Counted from the first letter of the stretch, positions 7,012-19,820 are shown. The stretch is 64,000 bases of DNA from Elusimicrobiota bacterium (GCA_016928195.1 JAFGLF010000076.1:1-64000), one strand, 5' to 3'. Notes: generated by a model from the sequence alone, not told the origin. A program made the numbers and translations.

Positions 7012-7650
7012 TTAGTTTGTGGTTTTATCCGGAGATTTCACAAATAATAATGGGAATACAATATCGCTTATACAACAGGGAAGCCATACTGCAACAAAAA
7101 GAAAGAAAAATACAACAATATAAGAAACCCAGCTTAGTTCTTCGCCTCTTGCCATAATAATATGAAAAAGCGATGCCCATGTACTCAATAAAACATGCCC
7201 GGAATGAGGGATCTTGGTTGAAGGTTTAAAATAAGCTATTGCAACTCCTATAACTGCAAGCGGATTAATCAGCCACCATTCCTCGATAAAACCGATATGG
7301 ATTTCTCTTTTCGGCATATTAAGCAAAAATTCACCAAAATACGGAATTAATGAATCGCTTATTGTGGCTATACCGACAGATCCTGCATAACCAATAAGAA
7401 GTAATATCCACAGATTGCACTTCCCTCTTAGACACTTGCCGGTTATGCATTTGCATTCATGAAGTCCATACATGGAAGCTGTAACAAGCGCACTTAAAAC
7501 AACATGAATAGGATGAAGGACATAAAAAATATTATAGGAAACTTTGTGGGGTAGTTTCTGAAAAAAAATCATAATGATTATGCCGGTAATAGCACCGAAA
7601 ATAGTAAAAGGAGCATGATGCTTTAATTCTTTGGAAATATGGCTGAACAT
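7012..7650 (-). CDS. Polytopic membrane protein with cysteine-rich loop, unknown function
   Basis: This 212-residue protein has about six hydrophobic segments (near residues 15-30, 40-62, 78-100, 123-143, 148-166 and 172-203). Between segments 2 and 3 lies a CKCITGKCLRGKC loop with four cysteines. Membrane-embedded His and Cys residues (HPIHVVLSA, WLPCCISD) could bind a metal. I do not recognise the family. It ends the yjbQ operon (13 nt gap) and lies just upstream of fur on the same strand. A metal-transport or metal-sensing role is a reasonable guess only. Confidence 0.75.
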   Translation of the reverse strand: MFSHISKELKHHAPFTIFGAITGIIIMIFFQKLPHKVSYNIFYVLHPIHVVLSALVTASMYGLHECKCITGKCLRGKCNLWILLLIGYAGSVGIATISDSLIPYFGEFLLNMPKREIHIGFIEEWWLINPLAVIGVAIAYFKPSTKIPHSGHVLLSTWASLFHIIMARGEELSWVSYIVVFFFLFVAVWLPCCISDIVFPLLFVKSPDKTTN

Positions 7651-7662
7651 ATCTGCGTTGTT

Positions 7663-8082
7663 TTACTCTCCTATAATTTTTACTACAAGACTTCTTTCCC
7701 GGGAACGATTATCCATTTCCACAAAAACAACCTGCTGCCATACACCTAAAACCATATCTCCGTTGTCAACAGGCACGGAAAGGGACGGGCCCAAAAGTGA
7801 CGCCCTGAGGTGAGAAGTTGCATTACCGTCGGAGTGTGTTTTGTTATGATTATATTCACAGTCTTCCCTGACAATTTCTTTAAGGAGGGCCTGAAAATCA
7901 CTGACCACGCCGGGTTCATATTCTATAGTTGTAATGGCTCCGGTTGCACCCGGAACAAATACATTTATAAGGCCATTTTTAATTCTTGATTTTGCAAGTA
8001 TACTTTTAAGCTTATCGGTGATGTTAATAATTTCACAGTTCCCGCGGGTTTTAAAAGAAATTTTATTGCTGTAAACACTCAT
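7663..8082 (-). CDS. yjbQ: YjbQ/UPF0047 family protein (secondary thiamine-phosphate synthase-like)
   Basis: The 139-residue YjbQ fold is recognisable by GLINVFVPGATGAITTIEYEPG, the HSDGNATSHLRASLLGPS block with conserved His, and the end LGVWQQVVFVEMDNRSRERSLVVKIIGE. Members are annotated as weak thiamine-phosphate synthases; the physiological role is uncertain. I start at the ATG at 8082 (MSVYSNKISF). The longer ORF would overlap the preceding gene and adds no conserved sequence. It lies between a small unknown gene and the membrane protein. Confidence 0.88.
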   Translation of the reverse strand: MSVYSNKISFKTRGNCEIINITDKLKSILAKSRIKNGLINVFVPGATGAITTIEYEPGVVSDFQALLKEIVREDCEYNHNKTHSDGNATSHLRASLLGPSLSVPVDNGDMVLGVWQQVVFVEMDNRSRERSLVVKIIGE

Positions 8083-8104
8083 AAGATTCAAATAATGACT
8101 ATTT

Positions 8105-8419
8105 TTATTCCTCTGCCTTTTTATGTCCGGCTGTGGGTTCCCATCGCACCCCAACTTTCTGCCACGCATCTAGTTTCCATTTTACACCGCGTAAATTCGG
8201 AAGCCCTTTTAACATCATATCAAGTGTTTTAAGAAAACTGATAATAGCTGCCCGGTCCATATCTGTAGCAAGCTTACCGGTAAATACAAGTTCCCCCTTA
8301 ATTTCGACATATCCTTTGGAGGTGGTAATCCTTAACTTCTGTGTATCTACCCATCTTTTAACAAGTTCTGTTTTTACAGCATTGTTCAACTGCCAGTCCA
8401 TCTTACGGGTATATTCCAC
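8105..8419 (-). CDS. Small protein of unknown function, possibly BON-like
   Basis: This 104-residue soluble protein has no signal peptide. The central strand pattern LRITTSKGYVEIKGELVFTG and a following helix (AAIISFLKTLDMMLKGLPNLRGVKWKLDAW) resemble the beta-alpha arrangement of BON domains, but I would not assign it firmly. It sits 2 nt downstream of serS and 22 nt upstream of yjbQ in the same orientation, so it is probably co-transcribed. Confidence 0.6.
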   Translation of the reverse strand: MEYTRKMDWQLNNAVKTELVKRWVDTQKLRITTSKGYVEIKGELVFTGKLATDMDRAAIISFLKTLDMMLKGLPNLRGVKWKLDAWQKVGVRWEPTAGHKKAEE

Positions 8420-8421
8420 TT

Positions 8422-9672
8422 TTATCCTCCGATTTTTTCTTTACCAAAATACTTTACCAGCCCTTTCGGTATTGAAACAGAGCCGTCCCCGTTTTGAAAA
8501 TTTTCAAGAATTGCGGCAAAGGTCCTGCCGACGGCAACTCCAGAGCCGTTCAGGGTATGGACAAACTCAGGTTTTTTACCGCGCCGGAATCGATGAAACC
8601 GACAGTTTAACCTGCGGGCTTGAAAATCCTTGCAGTTGGATACAGAGGAAACCTCCCGCCATTTCTTTTCACCCGGCATCCATATTTCCAGATCATATGT
8701 CTTAGCCGATGCAAATCCTAAATCACCCGTACATAATTCTATAACGCGATACGGAAGTTCAAGCTGTCTTAAAACCTCTTCTGCATCCAGAACCATTTTT
8801 TCAAGTTCTTTCATAGAATCTTCGGGTTTTGTAAACTTTACAAGTTCAACCTTATTAAACTGATGATTTCTTATCAGGCCTCGTGTATCCTTTCCGTAAG
8901 AACCTGCTTCCCGCCTGAAACAGGCGGTATATGCGACATAATTTACAGGCAGGCTTTCTTCCGGAAGAATCTCTTCTCTATGGATATTTACAAGCGGGAC
9001 TTCTGCAGTTGGAATAAAATAAGTATTGTTTTCAGATTTATAAAGTTCTTCTTCAAACTTTGGGAGCTGTCCTGTGCCAATCAAACATTTTTTATCAACT
9101 ATAAACGGAGGGAAAACTTCTTTATAACCGCGGCCGATATGAATATCCAGCATAAAGTTGATCAGTGCTCGTTCCAGCTTTGCGCCGTCATCCCTTAATA
9201 ACGCAAACCGGCTTCCGGAAAGTTTCGAGGCGGTTTCAAAATCTAAAATCTTTAACCCCTCACCCAGCGCCTGATGGTCAAAATTGTATTCTTTTTTTTC
9301 TCCGGACTGTCTTATTTCTCTGTTATCCTCTGCTGATTCCCCAACCGGAACTGATTCATCCGGTATATTAGGAATATAAAGCAACTTCTCCGGAAGTTCT
9401 GCATCAATTTTTTTAATATTTTCATCTCCATCCTTTATCTTCTGCTTTAACTCCTGCATTTCTTTTATTAATTCATCCTTTTTGGACGGATCTTTGCCTA
9501 TTTCGCCGGATACTTTGTTTCTTTTTGATTTAAGGTCTTCATTTTCTTTCAGAATTTTTCTGTATTCTTTATCCAAAGAAATAATCTCATCCAAGTCAAA
9601 TTTAGAATTCCTGTTCTCAAGCGATTTCTTAACAGCTTCGGGATTTTCTCTAATAAGTTTTATATCTATCAT
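8422..9672 (-). CDS. serS: Seryl-tRNA synthetase
   Basis: Charges tRNA-Ser with serine. The 416-residue protein begins MIDIKLIRENPEAVKKSL, has the N-terminal coiled-coil arm (residues about 30-100) and class II motifs: motif 2 around TACFRREAGSYGKDTRGLIRNHQF and motif 3 GSGVAVGRTFAAILENFQ. HTLNGSG is also typical. I start at the ATG at 9672; the longer ORF uses TTG and adds only five residues. It is followed closely by the small unknown gene and yjbQ. Confidence 0.96.
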   Translation of the reverse strand: MIDIKLIRENPEAVKKSLENRNSKFDLDEIISLDKEYRKILKENEDLKSKRNKVSGEIGKDPSKKDELIKEMQELKQKIKDGDENIKKIDAELPEKLLYIPNIPDESVPVGESAEDNREIRQSGEKKEYNFDHQALGEGLKILDFETASKLSGSRFALLRDDGAKLERALINFMLDIHIGRGYKEVFPPFIVDKKCLIGTGQLPKFEEELYKSENNTYFIPTAEVPLVNIHREEILPEESLPVNYVAYTACFRREAGSYGKDTRGLIRNHQFNKVELVKFTKPEDSMKELEKMVLDAEEVLRQLELPYRVIELCTGDLGFASAKTYDLEIWMPGEKKWREVSSVSNCKDFQARRLNCRFHRFRRGKKPEFVHTLNGSGVAVGRTFAAILENFQNGDGSVSIPKGLVKYFGKEKIGG

Positions 9673-9708
9673 AACCCTATAATACAAAATTTATATCATT
9701 TGTCAACT

Positions 9709-11103
9709 TTAACCTTTAACTACTCCAAAAGGCTTCATCTTGGCAACCTTTTTCGAGATACCGGCATTATGGCATACATCCACAACCATATCAACATCCT
9801 TATACGCATTTGGGGCTTCCTCGGCAAGTGTTTTCCATGTCTTTGCCTGAACAGTTATGCCGTTATTTTCAAGCTGTCTTGCAAGTTCGTTGCCCCGCAT
9901 ACCCTTCAATGCCTGTGTTCTTGACATTGTCCTGCCTGCACCGTGGCATGTAGAACCCCAGGTTTCTTTTAATGCTTGTTCCGTACCTACAAGAACATAA
10001 CTTGCGGTTCCCATTGTTCCTGGAATTAAAACAGGTATCCCCGGGAATGAGCGGGTGGCGCCTTTTCTGTGTATGAAAATCCTCTTGCCGGAATGTTCTT
10101 CGAATTTTCCTATATTGTGTGCAACATCATAAACAAGTTCAAGTCCCAAGTCCTTAGGTGATTTTGTAAGCACTCTCATAAATGTTTCCCTGACCCAATG
10201 CATAATAATCTGTCTGTTTGCCCATGCATAGTTTGCTGCTGAAGCCATTGCAGAAAAATATTTTCTCCCTTCTTCCGATAAAACCGGGGCACAGGCAAGC
10301 TGTCTGTCAGGAAGTACTATCCCATATTTTTTTGCTGCGGAATGCATTTCCTTTATATAATCATCGCATACCTGGTATCCGAGCCCGCGGCTGCCGGTAT
10401 GAATCATCAACGTAACCTGGCCGGGGAAAATTTTAAGTTTCTCTGCAAAATCTTTATCAAAAACCTCTACAACCTCTTGAATCTCCAAAAAGTGATTGCC
10501 AGCACCAAGTGTACCAAGCTGTTCTCTGCCTCTTTCTATTGCCCGTTGTGAAACGGTTGAGCTTTCGGCTCCTTCAAGCATTCCGGTTTCTTCAGTATTC
10601 TCCAGGTCATCATTCTGTCCGAAACCTTTTGACACCGCCCATTTCGCACCTTTTTTCAGAACATTTTTAACTTCCTGTGAAGACAGATTAATCTTTCCGG
10701 TCGAACCTACACCTGAAGGGATATTTGAAAATAACCCGGAAACCAGATTTTTAATATGTTTCTCAATATCTTTTTTCAACAAATTAGTTCTTAAAAGCCG
10801 CACCCCGCAGTTTATATCATAACCGATTCCGCCCGGTGAAATTACACCGTTATCAAGACTAAAAGCAGCAACGCCTCCTATAGGGAATCCATATCCCCAG
10901 TGAATATCCGGCATTGCAAGTGATTTGCCAAGGATTCCCGGCAGAGCTGCAACATTTGACACCTGCTGAAAGGCATTGTCACTGCAGATACTGGGGACCA
11001 TTTTTTCGGAAGCAAAAATTAGTCCCTCCGTTTTCATGGAACCGGTCTTTTCGATTCTCCATCTATACTCATCAATCTTTTTCAATGGACATTGTGGGGA
11101 CAT
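9709..11103 (-). CDS. rtcB: RNA-splicing ligase RtcB
   Basis: GTP- and Mn2+-dependent ligase that joins 2',3'-cyclic phosphate or 3'-phosphate RNA ends to 5'-OH ends in tRNA splicing or RNA repair. The 464-residue protein shows GGIGYDINCGVRLL (metal site Asp/Cys), GTLGAGNHFLEIQEV, HTGSRGLG, HRKGATRSFPG (region of the guanylylated His) and CHGAGRTMSR. The start is preceded by GGAGTG supplied by a dispersed repeat element. Its activator archease lies next upstream, as in many genomes. Confidence 0.95.
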   Translation of the reverse strand: MSPQCPLKKIDEYRWRIEKTGSMKTEGLIFASEKMVPSICSDNAFQQVSNVAALPGILGKSLAMPDIHWGYGFPIGGVAAFSLDNGVISPGGIGYDINCGVRLLRTNLLKKDIEKHIKNLVSGLFSNIPSGVGSTGKINLSSQEVKNVLKKGAKWAVSKGFGQNDDLENTEETGMLEGAESSTVSQRAIERGREQLGTLGAGNHFLEIQEVVEVFDKDFAEKLKIFPGQVTLMIHTGSRGLGYQVCDDYIKEMHSAAKKYGIVLPDRQLACAPVLSEEGRKYFSAMASAANYAWANRQIIMHWVRETFMRVLTKSPKDLGLELVYDVAHNIGKFEEHSGKRIFIHRKGATRSFPGIPVLIPGTMGTASYVLVGTEQALKETWGSTCHGAGRTMSRTQALKGMRGNELARQLENNGITVQAKTWKTLAEEAPNAYKDVDMVVDVCHNAGISKKVAKMKPFGVVKG

Positions 11104-11191
11104 TTATTTCACTCCGTTTATAAACTTGAATTCTTATTCGCGTAAATTTGCGTTGCCTCTCCCATTTGCGGTAATTAGCGTTTCTCTTTAT
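11104..11191 (-). repeat. CGCAAAT/CGCGAAT intergenic repeat upstream of rtcB
   Basis: Read on the minus strand this spacer contains ACGCTAATTACCGCAAAT, GGCAACGCAAATTTACGCGAATAA and ends ACGGAGTGAAATAA just before the rtcB ATG. The same motif order and GGAGTGAA ending occur upstream of porG, porA and the small membrane gene at 56.6 kb, on the plus strand. Confidence 0.7.
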
Positions 11192-11611
11192 TTACACATC
11201 AAAAATCACCTGGGTTTTAAAACCATCCGGTGTCTTTTCTATCTTCAGGTTATGGTGGGTTGCGGCTTTGATATCGTGGGTAATTTCGTGGCCGGAAATT
11301 TTCTCACCGGAAACATTTACATCAAGGCAAGTTTTGTTTAAGGTCAAAATTTTAAATCTTCGAAAAAGTATTTTTTTTACCGAATAATAATACTGAAGCT
11401 CATTCAAAAAACTAACTAACAACATCTCATAATCATCTGCTTCTAACCTAATGGGAATCAAAACTTTCTCTTTAATTTTCTCAATGGAAGTAATAAGCGA
11501 AAACATTCCGGTTGCTGCATTTTCAAAAAGTTCTTCCAGTGTTCTTCCGTAAATAATAATACCGAGATCTGCCGTATGATCTACTACTTTAAACTTTTTT
11601 ACCTGTGCCAT
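11192..11611 (-). CDS. Archease, RtcB activator
   Basis: This 139-residue archease promotes multiple turnover of RtcB. Family signatures are [14 protein letters not shown] at the start with the conserved [19 protein letters not shown], and the C-terminal [17 protein letters not shown] with the conserved DIKAATYH-like block, followed by VIFDV. I start at the ATG at 11611 (MAQVKKFKV); longer starts would extend into gyrA. The first codons overlap the 3' end of gyrA by 23 nt, so the gene is probably transcribed with gyrA and followed by rtcB. Confidence 0.93.
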   Translation of the reverse strand: MAQVKKFKVVDHTADLGIIIYGRTLEELFENAATGMFSLITSIEKIKEKVLIPIRLEADDYEMLLVSFLNELQYYYSVKKILFRRFKILTLNKTCLDVNVSGEKISGHEITHDIKAATHHNLKIEKTPDGFKTQVIFDV

Positions 11612-14120
11612 TTTCTTCTTCTTTGGCCACATGAGCAATTGAAGCAAGTTTATCCCCGGCTTCAAGCCGAATTAATCTTACCCCCTGGGTGTTTCTGCCT
11701 ATAATGGAAATGCCCTTAACTCCCATTCTAATCATTATTCCTTTCTGGGTCATAAGCATTATATCATCTTTGTCGTCAATCTTTTTTATACCGAGTGTGT
11801 TCCCGTTTCTCTCGGATGCTTTTATATTAATGACACCTTTGCCGCCGCGGGACTGGAGCCGATATTTATCAACATCCGTTCTTTTGCCGTAGCCATTCTC
11901 GGTTACCGTTAAAAATGCATCTTTCTGAGAAACTGCCTCCATACCAATCACCTCGTCATCCTTATTAAGGCGGATCCCGCGTACGCCTTTGCCGCCGCGG
12001 CCTATTGTTCTTACTTCACTTTCATGGAATCTTATGGCAAGTCCTTTCTTTGTAGCTATAATAACTTCACTCTTGCCGTCAGTATGCTTTACATCAATTA
12101 AAGAATCTCCATCCTCAAGATTTATGGCTATAATTCCTGTTCTTCTTATATTAGAGTATTCTGCAAGTTCCGTCTTTTTTATTGTCCCGTTCTTTGTTGC
12201 CATTAAAAGATATGATGTTTTTTCATCGTCAAAAGATTTTATAGGGATTGCTGCGGTAATTTTTTCTTCGGCAGAAGACAACTGAATAAGATTGATTATC
12301 GCTTTGCCTTTAGAAGTCCTGGCAGCTTCCGGAATTTCATAAACTCTCTTCCAGTAAACCCGTCCCCTGTTCGTAAAAAGAAGCATATATGCGTGGGTCG
12401 ATGTTACAAATAGGTCTTCTACAAAATCCTCTTCACGTGTAGTCATGCCGGTTACACCTCTTCCGCCCCGATGCTGTGACTTATAAGTTGTTATGGGCAG
12501 CCTTTTAATGTATCCTGCATGAGAAATGGTTACAACAACATCCTCTTCCTGAATCAGGTCGTCCATATCCAGATCCACGGCCTGTGCCTGGATTTTTGTT
12601 TTTCTGCCATCACCATATTTTTCTTTTATATCCATTAATTCTTGTTTTATTATGTTAAGAACCTTTTTGGGATCTGCAAGAATCGATTTCAGTTTTTCAA
12701 TTGTTTTTATAAGTTCAAGGTATTCGTCATCAATTTTCTTTCTTTCAAGACCGGTAAGCTGCACCAGCTTCATATCCAGTATTGCCTGTGCCTGAATCTT
12801 CGATAATTTAAATTCCTGCATCAGCCGCGTTCTTGCAATATCAGGATCTTTGGACTCCCTAATTAATCTTACAATCTTATTAAGATTATCCAGCGCAATT
12901 TTAAGCCCTTCTAATATATGGGCCCGGGCTTCTGCTTTTTGGAGTTCATATTTCGTTCTGCGTACAACTACTATTTTTCTGTGCTCAATATACTGCTGGA
13001 GCATCTCCTTCATATTCAGAATCCTCGGCCGGTTGTTTACAAGGGCAAGCATTATAACGCCAAAAGATGCTTCCATCTGGGTATGTTTAAAAAGCTGATT
13101 TAATACAACCTGCGGATTCCCGTCACGCTTAACTTCAACAACCAACTGCATACCGCGTCTGTCGGATTCATCTCTGATGTCCGAGATATCTTCTATTTTC
13201 TTATCTTTTACTAAATTGGCAATTGTTTCTATCAACTGTGCTTTATTTACCTGATATGGAAGTTCGCTTACTATTATTGCCGTTTTACCGCTTTTTATAT
13301 CTTCAATTTCTGCTTTTGCTCTAATTCTTATCGCTCCCCGGCCAGTCGCAAAATAATCTCTTATTCCCTGTTTACCAAAAATAATTCCAGCCGTTGGGAA
13401 ATCCGGACCTTTTATAATTTTTAAAAGTTCCGGTATTTCAATCCCCGGGTTATCAATCAATGCCATAATACCATCGGAAATTTCGGTAAGATTATGTGGA
13501 GGAATATTTGTTGCCATACCAACTGCAATCCCGGAAGAACCATTTAATAAAAGATTAGGCAATTTCGCAGGGAGCACAAGCGGCTCGGTAAGCGACCCGT
13601 CATAATTTGGCCCGAAATCAACGGTTTTTTTGTCAAGATCACCAAGGATTTCTTCAGAAATCCTGGCAAGCCTGACTTCCGTATACCGCATAGCTGCCGG
13701 AGGATCGCCGTCAATAGACCCAAAGTTGCCTTGTCCTTCTACAAGTGTATTTCTAAGCGAAAATTCCTGTGCCATACGCACCATCGCATCATAAACCGAC
13801 ATATCGCCATGCGGATGATATTTCCCAAGACAATCTCCGACAACTCTTGCTGATTTTTTATATGCTCCGCTATGCTTTAAGCCCATTTCTTTCATTGTGA
13901 AAAGAATCCTGCGATGTACAGGTTTTAATCCATCGCGAACATCGGGAAGCGCACGCCCCACAATAACAGACATGGAATAATCAATATAAGATGCTTTCAT
14001 TTCATCTTCTATATTCTTAGGAAGCACTCTGTCTTGTGATGATTGTTCATTAACTATCTGTAACAAATCCTGATTCCCCTGGGACTGTGGTTCTTGTTCT
14101 TTTTTCTTTCGTCTTGGCAT
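11589..14120 (-). CDS. gyrA: DNA gyrase subunit A
   Basis: Catalytic breakage-reunion subunit of gyrase, introducing negative supercoils. The 843-residue protein has the N-terminal [22 protein letters not shown], the active-site tyrosine region [10 protein letters not shown], and a C-terminal pinwheel with the GyrA box QHRGGRG (canonical QRRGGKG), which marks it as GyrA rather than ParC. In the quinolone-determining region it reads [15 protein letters not shown], with Met where E. coli has Ser83. It follows gyrB by 13 nt and overlaps archease at its end. Confidence 0.96.
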   Translation of the reverse strand: MPRRKKKEQEPQSQGNQDLLQIVNEQSSQDRVLPKNIEDEMKASYIDYSMSVIVGRALPDVRDGLKPVHRRILFTMKEMGLKHSGAYKKSARVVGDCLGKYHPHGDMSVYDAMVRMAQEFSLRNTLVEGQGNFGSIDGDPPAAMRYTEVRLARISEEILGDLDKKTVDFGPNYDGSLTEPLVLPAKLPNLLLNGSSGIAVGMATNIPPHNLTEISDGIMALIDNPGIEIPELLKIIKGPDFPTAGIIFGKQGIRDYFATGRGAIRIRAKAEIEDIKSGKTAIIVSELPYQVNKAQLIETIANLVKDKKIEDISDIRDESDRRGMQLVVEVKRDGNPQVVLNQLFKHTQMEASFGVIMLALVNNRPRILNMKEMLQQYIEHRKIVVVRRTKYELQKAEARAHILEGLKIALDNLNKIVRLIRESKDPDIARTRLMQEFKLSKIQAQAILDMKLVQLTGLERKKIDDEYLELIKTIEKLKSILADPKKVLNIIKQELMDIKEKYGDGRKTKIQAQAVDLDMDDLIQEEDVVVTISHAGYIKRLPITTYKSQHRGGRGVTGMTTREEDFVEDLFVTSTHAYMLLFTNRGRVYWKRVYEIPEAARTSKGKAIINLIQLSSAEEKITAAIPIKSFDDEKTSYLLMATKNGTIKKTELAEYSNIRRTGIIAINLEDGDSLIDVKHTDGKSEVIIATKKGLAIRFHESEVRTIGRGGKGVRGIRLNKDDEVIGMEAVSQKDAFLTVTENGYGKRTDVDKYRLQSRGGKGVINIKASERNGNTLGIKKIDDKDDIMLMTQKGIMIRMGVKGISIIGRNTQGVRLIRLEAGDKLASIAHVAKEEENGTGKKV

Positions 14121-14133
14121 AGTTTAGTTTTCC

Positions 14134-16988
<2,855 letters not shown>

Positions 16989-17080
16989 AATAAAACCAGG
17001 CAGTAGGGAGTAGGCAGTAGATAGTAGTTAAAGTCAAAGACTTTTCTACACCCTATATCCTATTGCCTATACCCTGTCGT
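16989..17080. repeat. GTAGG/CCTA-rich spacer between dciA and dnaN
   Basis: No gene. The left half carries repeated AGTAG/GTAGG units (GGCAGTAGGGAGTAGGCAG) and the right half repeated CCTAT/CCCTAT units (CCCTATATCCTATTGCCTAT). The two halves look like diverged inverted copies. The units loosely resemble DnaA-trio spacing, but I do not claim that function. Confidence 0.4.
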
Positions 17081-18187
17081 TTAATCAAGACGCATCGGCA
17101 TGATTATGTAAAGATAGTTTGAATTATTTGATGGCTTTAAAACCCCTGGACTAACTGGTGTAGAGAATTCAAAAACTATTTCATCGCTTCCGATAACCTT
17201 CAATACATCCATAATGTAGTTCGGGTTATATGCTACATCGAACGGTTCACCTTTATAATCCGTCTCTATTTCATCATTGCCTTCTCCGCGGCCCTGTTCC
17301 ATTGAATAAAGAAGAATTTTACCTTTATTTATTGAATATTTAATCGAAGAGGTTCTGCCGGATGAAATAAGTGAAACCCTGTTTGTTGCTTCTAAAAGAT
17401 CTTTTGTTTTTACTTTTAAGCTTCCTTTTTTTGTTTTCGGTATTACCTGGTCATAATTCGGGAAATGTCCATCAATAAGTCTCGATTTTAATACCGTATC
17501 CTTAATCTTAAAACCAAGCTGATTGTCAAACATTCCTATTTCCATTTTCTCATCATTTACTTCGGAAAGAATCTTCAATAACTCATCTATTGCTTTTGCC
17601 GGGACTATAAACGTAAACGAAATCTTTTTATCAATAATGCCTTCCCGGGATGTATACGCCAGCCTTTTTCCATCTGTAGCTACCATTATGGCTTTTCCTT
17701 TTTCAATTATAAAACAAATACCGTTTAATACATATCTTGTTTCATCTGTTGAAATGGCAATTTTTGTTTTTACTATCATATCTTTAATAATATCGGGCTC
17801 TATCTTAAATGTTTTTCCGCCTTCAAAATCAACTGCACATGGAAAATCATTTTTAGAAATACCTACGATTGAAAATTTTGTTTTTCCTGATTTTACAATA
17901 ACTTTATCATTTTCATCTACGGCGATCTCAATTTCCTGATGGTCTACTTTCCTTATAATATCTCCTATAAGTTTACCAGGAAGAGTAATCCCCCCTTCTT
18001 TGAGTACCTGTGCCTTTATAACGGTCTTAGCAGCGACCTCAAGATCGGTTGCCGCAAGCGTTAAATAGTTGTCCTTTGCATCAAAAAGTAAATTTGATAG
18101 TAACGGAAGTGTGCTCTTCTGAGATATTGCTCCCGAAACAATTCCTGTTCCTTTTATTAGGTCATCTTTCATACAGATGATTTTCAT
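17081..18187 (-). CDS. dnaN: DNA polymerase III beta sliding clamp
   Basis: Processivity clamp of the replicative polymerase. The 368-residue protein shows three-domain beta-clamp features: the start MKIICMKDDLIKGTGIVSGAI, LPLLSNLLFDA, the middle-domain block TRYVLNGICFIIEKGKAIMVATDGKRLAY, and the C-terminal end NSNYLYIIMPMRLD (canonical YVVMPMR[L]). GGAGGAAAGT lies upstream of the start. It is downstream of dnaA with a 239-nt AT-rich spacer that is a possible origin element. Confidence 0.96.
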   Translation of the reverse strand: MKIICMKDDLIKGTGIVSGAISQKSTLPLLSNLLFDAKDNYLTLAATDLEVAAKTVIKAQVLKEGGITLPGKLIGDIIRKVDHQEIEIAVDENDKVIVKSGKTKFSIVGISKNDFPCAVDFEGGKTFKIEPDIIKDMIVKTKIAISTDETRYVLNGICFIIEKGKAIMVATDGKRLAYTSREGIIDKKISFTFIVPAKAIDELLKILSEVNDEKMEIGMFDNQLGFKIKDTVLKSRLIDGHFPNYDQVIPKTKKGSLKVKTKDLLEATNRVSLISSGRTSSIKYSINKGKILLYSMEQGRGEGNDEIETDYKGEPFDVAYNPNYIMDVLKVIGSDEIVFEFSTPVSPGVLKPSNNSNYLYIIMPMRLD

Positions 18188-18426
18188 ACTTTCCTCCTAT
18201 TTTGAATTTCTTATTATTTAAATTTTATAATAAAAATCATAATAAATACTGTTAGTATGTTAGTTATTTTTTATTTTTGTTTTTTATTCTCTGATATATT
18301 TAGATTTTAACAATCTTTTAATGTTAATTATTATGTTGATAACAGCCGGATTTACTAACAATACTCTATTGAAATTAACTTTACTAACTTTTAGACAACT
18401 TTATTGACAACTTATAACCACAGTTA
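18188..18426. other. AT-rich dnaA-dnaN spacer, possible oriC element
   Basis: This spacer has no ORF and is very AT-rich. It holds a DnaA-box-like TGTTGATAA (18334-18342; reverse TTATCAACA, one mismatch to TTATCCACA) and several TTACTAA(C/G) units (for example near 18352, 18380 and 18423). Spacers on either side of dnaA are common oriC sites, but no box cluster of textbook quality is visible, so this is tentative. Confidence 0.35.
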
Positions 18427-19803
18427 CTAAGAAGAATGTTTTTTCTCTGTAGTAGTTTTTATTTCTTGAATTAGTTTTGTTATATCCGATGAAAAAACAG
18501 GATCCTTAGTTAAAATTTTTTCAATTTTATCATAAGCGTAAAGAACAGTTGTATGGTCTCTGCCGCCGAATGCTTCACCAATCTCGATTGTTGATAATTC
18601 TGTCAATTTTCTCGCCAGATACATTGCTATCTGACGGGGGTGAGCAATACTATCAGTCCTTTTTTTGCTTTTAAGGTCTTTTATATCTAAACTATAATGT
18701 TTTGCAATGATTTTTTGTATTCTTTCAATTGTTACAGGAACATCTTCGACCGTAGTCTTTATAATATCTTTAAGGATATCCTGAGCCCTGTTAACGGTTA
18801 TCTGACTACCGGTGAGAAAGGAATGGGCAACAATTTTTATAAGAGCTCCTTCTAATTCTCTAATATTTGCTTTTATATTAGAAGCAATATAAAGAATAAC
18901 ATCTTCTGGAACATAAATTTGTTCATCTACAACTTTACTTTTTAATATAGCAATTCTTGTTTCTAAATCCGGAGGAAGAATATCTGCAACAAGACCCCAT
19001 TCAAATCTGCTTTTAAGCCGGTCTTGGAGTGCGATTATTTCTTTTGGTGCCGAATCGGCCGAAAGAACAATCTGTTTTCCGGCATCATAAAGCGCGTTAA
19101 ATGTATGATGAAATACTTCCTGTATTTGTTCGCCTTTCCCGAGGAACTGCACATCATCAATAAGAAGAGCATCTAAAGAGCGGAACTTATGATGGAAATG
19201 GGGCATAGTACTTCTTGTCAGAGAAGCAATCATTTCATTAGCAAATCTTTCACAGGTTATATATAGAATTTTTGAAAGCGGGTTTTTTTGTTTCATTCTT
19301 TGTCCTATGGCATGAAAAAGATGAGTTTTTCCAAGCCCAACTTTCCCGTATATAAAAAGAGGATTGTAGGCTTTCCCGGGATCATCTGCGGCTGCCAGTG
19401 CCGCTGCCTGTGCGAATTTATTTGAACCGCCTACAATAAACTTTTCAAAAGTATACTTTGGATTAAACTGACTTTCTGTAAAAACCGATTCTTCCTTTGG
19501 GACAGGAATAGGTTCTATTGTCTGCTCAGTTTTTTTAAAGAATTCGTCGAGGTTTTGTATCACGGTGCAATTGAGTGTAATAATTTTTCCGGTTTGCCTG
19601 GAAAGATCCTTCTCGATTTTTTTCTGTAGATTTTCTTTAATCCAATCAGTGAAAAATTTATTTGGCACCTCAACTGTAAAGTTATCTTCAACGATTGAAA
19701 TAGGCTTGACGGGTTTTATCCACAGGTCGAAAGATTTTTCCGGTATTTTTTTCTTAATAATTTCTAAACAATTTTCCCACAATTCTTGAGGTGTTTTGGG
19801 CAT
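18427..19803 (-). CDS. dnaA: Chromosomal replication initiator DnaA
   Basis: AAA+ initiator that binds DnaA boxes and opens oriC. The 458-residue protein has domain I (ELWENCLEIIKKKIPEKSFDLWIKPVKP), a short linker, domain III starting NPKYTFEKFIVGGSNKFAQAAA with Walker A GKVGLGKTH and Walker B LLIDDVQFLG, and domain IV with the DNA-binding signature IGEAFGGRDHTTVLYAYDKIEKI. The leader is about 115 nt, with its own consensus promoter and a dyad of DnaA-box-like sequences, suggesting autoregulation. Confidence 0.97.
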   Translation of the reverse strand: MPKTPQELWENCLEIIKKKIPEKSFDLWIKPVKPISIVEDNFTVEVPNKFFTDWIKENLQKKIEKDLSRQTGKIITLNCTVIQNLDEFFKKTEQTIEPIPVPKEESVFTESQFNPKYTFEKFIVGGSNKFAQAAALAAADDPGKAYNPLFIYGKVGLGKTHLFHAIGQRMKQKNPLSKILYITCERFANEMIASLTRSTMPHFHHKFRSLDALLIDDVQFLGKGEQIQEVFHHTFNALYDAGKQIVLSADSAPKEIIALQDRLKSRFEWGLVADILPPDLETRIAILKSKVVDEQIYVPEDVILYIASNIKANIRELEGALIKIVAHSFLTGSQITVNRAQDILKDIIKTTVEDVPVTIERIQKIIAKHYSLDIKDLKSKKRTDSIAHPRQIAMYLARKLTELSTIEIGEAFGGRDHTTVLYAYDKIEKILTKDPVFSSDITKLIQEIKTTTEKKHSS

Positions 19804-19820
19804 AGTCCACTTTCCAAATA

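Noticed and set aside
16989-17080. DnaA-trio-type origin element from TAG repeats
   Set aside because: The TAG-like units are irregular, no adjacent DnaA box is visible, and the spacer looks like diverged simple repeats.
19716-19724. Perfect DnaA box TTATCCACA
   Set aside because: It lies inside dnaA and encodes the conserved LWIKP segment, so the match is probably set by protein sequence; a single box is not an origin.
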